Below, one piece after another: positions 47,222-49,695 of a stretch of DNA of 49,695 nt. The stretch is from Anaerolineales bacterium UBA3082. Its GTDB lineage: Bacteria; Chloroflexota; Anaerolineae; UBA7937. Under the pieces are notes generated by a model. The model was not told the origin of the DNA and did not search any database. It was given only the letters and a program-made list of their open reading frames with translations. The stretch covers positions 1-49,695 of the forward strand of contig DFBK01000009.1 in the NCBI GenBank assembly GCA_002366595.1. The letters run 5' to 3'. Positions within the stretch are counted from its first letter, which is position 1. Every line of letters starts with the position of its first letter. The position numbers and the translations under genes were made by a program.

Positions 47222-49402
47222 CTACTCTGTCGGTAGATCAGCGAGATAGAGCCTTTTACCGCTGAGGATGAATAGCCTCCCCTTTCCCTCATCGACGAAA
47301 ACGGTACTCAACTCTTGGAAAGCCTCCTCCTCTTCACGGGAGGGACGAAGTTGGCGCACGAACTGCCCTTCTTTACTGAGTTCCACTATACGCCCGCTTT
47401 CTACCACATATATATGATCTGTCCCCGGGTTGGTAAAGATGGCTAGAGGGTTCGCGAACCCCTCTTCCAGCCCCTCAACCACGAAGGGCTCCCGCTCCCC
47501 GGCGGTGAATTTCATGATCACTCCCTCGGCCGAGAGAACATATATATCCCCATCTATAGCCATATCTACTGCGCTCTCGAACTCCGCCTCGACTATGTAA
47601 TGAAGAGGAGCCGAGTTATAACCCTGGCCTGCGGGCAAATATTTCAAGATCCGCTTAGCCCCCGCATCGAGGAGATAGAAGTTCCCCTCGAACCCCCCAG
47701 CCCTTCGCGGCTCCTGCCAACTAGCGGTCTCCACCACAGAGAGGGAAGACAGGCCCTTCAAGGGGGCGTACTCCAAAAGGCCGTCGCTCTTCAGGATGAG
47801 GAGAGTCCCCCTCTCCCTCCCTCCTCCTGGCTCTAGCCAGACGATGTCTAAGAGTTCCCCTTGCTCTTTCGAATCTATGAGGATCGCTCCCTCCGGGGGT
47901 GTCTGGAGGGTGCGGGCGGCTTCCGACCAACGGTATCTATAGAGCCGGTCCTCCCCTCCATCGAGGATGTAGAGATCGTTCTCCCGGGCCACAACCCTGA
48001 GGGGTGCGCTCCTGGCCTCCGGGAACTCCAAAGGTTGACGAAGGGCCAACCTCGTCACATGGTCCAGTTCGTCCAGCCTTTCCAACACCTTCGACTCCAT
48101 CCCCTCGATGTCGGGATGCTCGGGTTTCATCTCCCTCGCCTCCTCCAAGAGACTCTGGGCTGCGGCTAGGAACTCCCTGGCCGCAGAGGGATCGGTAGCA
48201 ACCAGGGCTTGCCTTAACCGTTCCTCGGCCTGGGTCAGAATATCTTGGAAGAGGGCTTCTTGAGCCTCCTGGGCTCTCCACCGGCTAGCCCCCCAAACAG
48301 CCGCAATCCCCACCACCAGAAGGAGACCAAGGATGATAAACAGGTTTCTCCTCTGTTTACGGGTGAGGCGCTCTCGCCTTGCCCGCCGTGCTGAGGGCTT
48401 GGCTCGGGGCTCCGGTGCATACTCTTCCGGCAACATCCGCCGGGTCAAGGTCCCCAAAGCCTGGGCCAGGGCCGAAAGCCTACCTTGTAATTGTCCCCCA
48501 ATATCCTCTAAGAGGTCGCTCTCTGTGAGGCGCTGCGAGAACCCCTTCCAGGCCTCAGCCAGCCCTGCCACCACCTCAGGGGCTCTGGCGGCCTCTTCAG
48601 GGGGGAGAGGTATCTCCTCGGAGACCTTTATAACGATGGCCGAAAAGTCCCCTCCCTCGACTAGTTCCGCCAGGTTGGCTAGGGCTTCCTTGGCTCTGGG
48701 GGCCAGAGCCTCCCTGAACTCTTTTTGGCTCGCCCGTTCCGGCAGGGTTGGCGAAGAGAGCACCACTACCTCCTCAGCCTCCAAGCGGTGGTGATAAAGC
48801 CCCACCTCGGCTAACCGCTCCTCGACGCCCAAGGGGGAGAGAGGCAACCGCTCTTCCTCGGAGACCTCTTCCCTTCCTTCGGATGCTGCCTGCCCCGGTA
48901 CGTGCCAGCCTGTCCTGGCGCGTGACAGGCCAGGGGCCGGGGAGGCATCCTCAGGATGCCGAACGCAGGCCCAGGGTGAGTGAGGGAAAGCCACTATCTC
49001 ACCATCCCTGACCACACAAGCGAAGGCCGGCCCTCCTTGGCCTAGATAGAGGTGGTCATCGCTCAGCACCGCGCAGGAGATCCCCGCCACATAGGGCATC
49101 CCCTCGCTAAGTTCTTGATTCCGTTGATAGAGGAACCCGTTGGCCGCTCGTATCGCTTGCCGGAGACCGTTGGTGATCCCTCCCGGGACCCGGAAATATT
49201 CGTCCTTGATGATATTTACCAATTGGCGGCTGATCTCATCTCGCCTGGGGGGGCCCGCTACCTCCACCAGGATATGAAGAGTTCCCTTGCGAGGCCGCAA
49301 GGCGGCAAATGACGGCTGCGCCCCCACTTCTAGGTTGGGAGGCCTCTCTTGCCAGCCCCCCTCGATCATCCTCCCCTGGGCTATCTCCGTTCGTAGCGTC
49401 AT
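47222..49402 (-). CDS. PP2C-like domain fused to a transmembrane segment and beta-propeller
   Basis: A 726-aa protein. Residues about 20-280 are a divergent PP2C/SpoIIE-like fold (ILVEVAGPPRRDEISRQLVN, IRAANGFLYQRNQELS, AGISCAVLSDDHLYLGQGG, GPAFACVVRDGEIVAF, and EAEEVVVLSSPTL). Canonical metal Asp residues are not all evident, so it may be a pseudophosphatase. A Lys/Arg-rich stretch precedes a transmembrane helix (NLFIILGLLLVVGIAAVWG, about residue 350). The extracytoplasmic part has a coiled coil and an NHL/propeller-like repeat (ENDLYILDGGEDRLYRYRW, GDIYVLSAEGVIMKF). Residues 155-172 (PAPGLSRARTGWHVPGQA) are encoded exactly by an in-frame R1 repeat. ATG 49402 overlaps the upstream stop by 4 bases. 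Confidence 0.85.
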   Translation of the reverse strand: MTLRTEIAQGRMIEGGWQERPPNLEVGAQPSFAALRPRKGTLHILVEVAGPPRRDEISRQLVNIIKDEYFRVPGGITNGLRQAIRAANGFLYQRNQELSEGMPYVAGISCAVLSDDHLYLGQGGPAFACVVRDGEIVAFPHSPWACVRHPEDASPAPGLSRARTGWHVPGQAASEGREEVSEEERLPLSPLGVEERLAEVGLYHHRLEAEEVVVLSSPTLPERASQKEFREALAPRAKEALANLAELVEGGDFSAIVIKVSEEIPLPPEEAARAPEVVAGLAEAWKGFSQRLTESDLLEDIGGQLQGRLSALAQALGTLTRRMLPEEYAPEPRAKPSARRARRERLTRKQRRNLFIILGLLLVVGIAAVWGASRWRAQEAQEALFQDILTQAEERLRQALVATDPSAAREFLAAAQSLLEEAREMKPEHPDIEGMESKVLERLDELDHVTRLALRQPLEFPEARSAPLRVVARENDLYILDGGEDRLYRYRWSEAARTLQTPPEGAILIDSKEQGELLDIVWLEPGGGRERGTLLILKSDGLLEYAPLKGLSSLSVVETASWQEPRRAGGFEGNFYLLDAGAKRILKYLPAGQGYNSAPLHYIVEAEFESAVDMAIDGDIYVLSAEGVIMKFTAGEREPFVVEGLEEGFANPLAIFTNPGTDHIYVVESGRIVELSKEGQFVRQLRPSREEEEAFQELSTVFVDEGKGRLFILSGKRLYLADLPTE
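48887..48940 (-). repeat. R1 54-bp element, copy 3, in frame inside a gene
   Basis: Inverted copy of R1 that begins exactly at the first base of codon 155 of the PP2C-like/propeller gene and adds 18 codons. It lies in a loop between VRHPEDAS and ASEGREEV, after GEIVAFPHSPWAC. Confidence 0.85.
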
Positions 49403-49695
49403 CTTTGCTCTTCCTCTATGATCTTTCTAGCGTGGGTCAGAAGCACCCTTGCCCGCTCTGGGGGCACTCTCTTGGCCTCCAGATACCTCTCCAGCACCTC
49501 TTGAGGAGGCATCTCCTCTCCCCCGGAATCCCGTAGGGACACCCACCGCCCGCCCAGCCTCAAGCGCGGAGCCCGCTCCACATCTTTGGAGATACTCGCC
49601 ACAAGAAAGGCCTCCCCCAAACTCTTTCGCACCTCTTTCTCCTTGATCAAGGGAGCAGCCTCAGCGGTAGTGGAGATGAGAACGCGGACTATCGC
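49399..49695 (-). CDS. Partial gene (3' end), unknown function, upstream of the PP2C-like gene
   Basis: The frame is open from the window edge, reading AIVRVLISTTAEAAPLIKEK then EVRKSLGEAFLVASISKDVE, through RLRLGGRWVSLRDSGGEEMP and the tail YLEAKRVPPERARVLLTHAR. A TTG at 49650 could be an internal start, but coding-like residues continue upstream, so the gene probably begins outside the window. Its stop overlaps the next start by 4 bases (ATGA), so the two are translationally coupled. This C-terminal piece shows no recognisable family. Confidence 0.6.
   Translation of the reverse strand, partial: AIVRVLISTTAEAAPLIKEKEVRKSLGEAFLVASISKDVERAPRLRLGGRWVSLRDSGGEEMPPQEVLERYLEAKRVPPERARVLLTHARKIIEEEQR

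Overview
The window looks like a chromosome segment of a bacterium of the Chloroflexota (Anaerolineae/Dehalococcoidia-like). This is inferred from gene style, not from a marker phylogeny. The pointers are long Thr-Pro linker surface proteins, a bifunctional FBP aldolase/phosphatase, a PP2C-like/propeller fusion, a fused capsid gene, and many TTG/GTG starts behind strong AGGAGG sites. Sigma-70 promoters close to TTGACA-17-TATAAT are visible at many sites. Several small repeat families fill the intergenic space.

Layout. 1-953: release factor 1 (cut by the window edge). 1077-6605: a c-di-GMP-I riboswitch leading a membrane-anchored propeller protein, then a GAF histidine kinase; both genes share a 107-bp leader repeat and related first codons. 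6608-8491: small membrane protein, tRNA-Gly and DedA. 8775-10596: an AbiE-like two-gene toxin-antitoxin operon behind three evenly spaced palindromes. 10637-18050: LemA, two MFS transporters, two decayed genes, FBP aldolase/phosphatase and two paralogous surface proteins. 18094-20893: tRNA-Leu, ECF sigma and anti-sigma factors, a double-GNAT acetyltransferase.

20978-36241 (mostly minus strand) is a phage-derived block. It has two tail/baseplate-like genes, then a holin-like gene, large terminase (frameshifted), head-tail adaptor, small structural gene, fused protease-capsid, C2H2 zinc-finger protein, portal, XhlA-like protein and a possible small terminase. No integrase, tape-measure or lysis gene is visible. 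Plus-strand non-phage genes (TPR protein, P-loop NTPase-TPR protein, isochorismatase-like hydrolase) interrupt it, so it is probably a decayed or domesticated prophage.

36354-41524 is accessory: a promoter-driven non-coding region with strong nested hairpins (36781-37232), two secreted proteins, a 39-aa lipoprotein, dense composite repeats and a Phd/RelE module. 41709-49695 (minus strand) holds a PLP aminotransferase, a B12/radical SAM protein, a two-component pair, and a PP2C-like/propeller protein followed by the 3' end of another gene.

The most unusual signals are two repeat families. R1 is a 54-bp (18-codon) palindromic element, open in the same reading frame in all three copies. One copy lies in frame inside a protein gene, and another can be compared with an empty site in the same window. 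R2 is a hairpin element that inserts into the loop of its own copies, with compensatory base changes in its arms.
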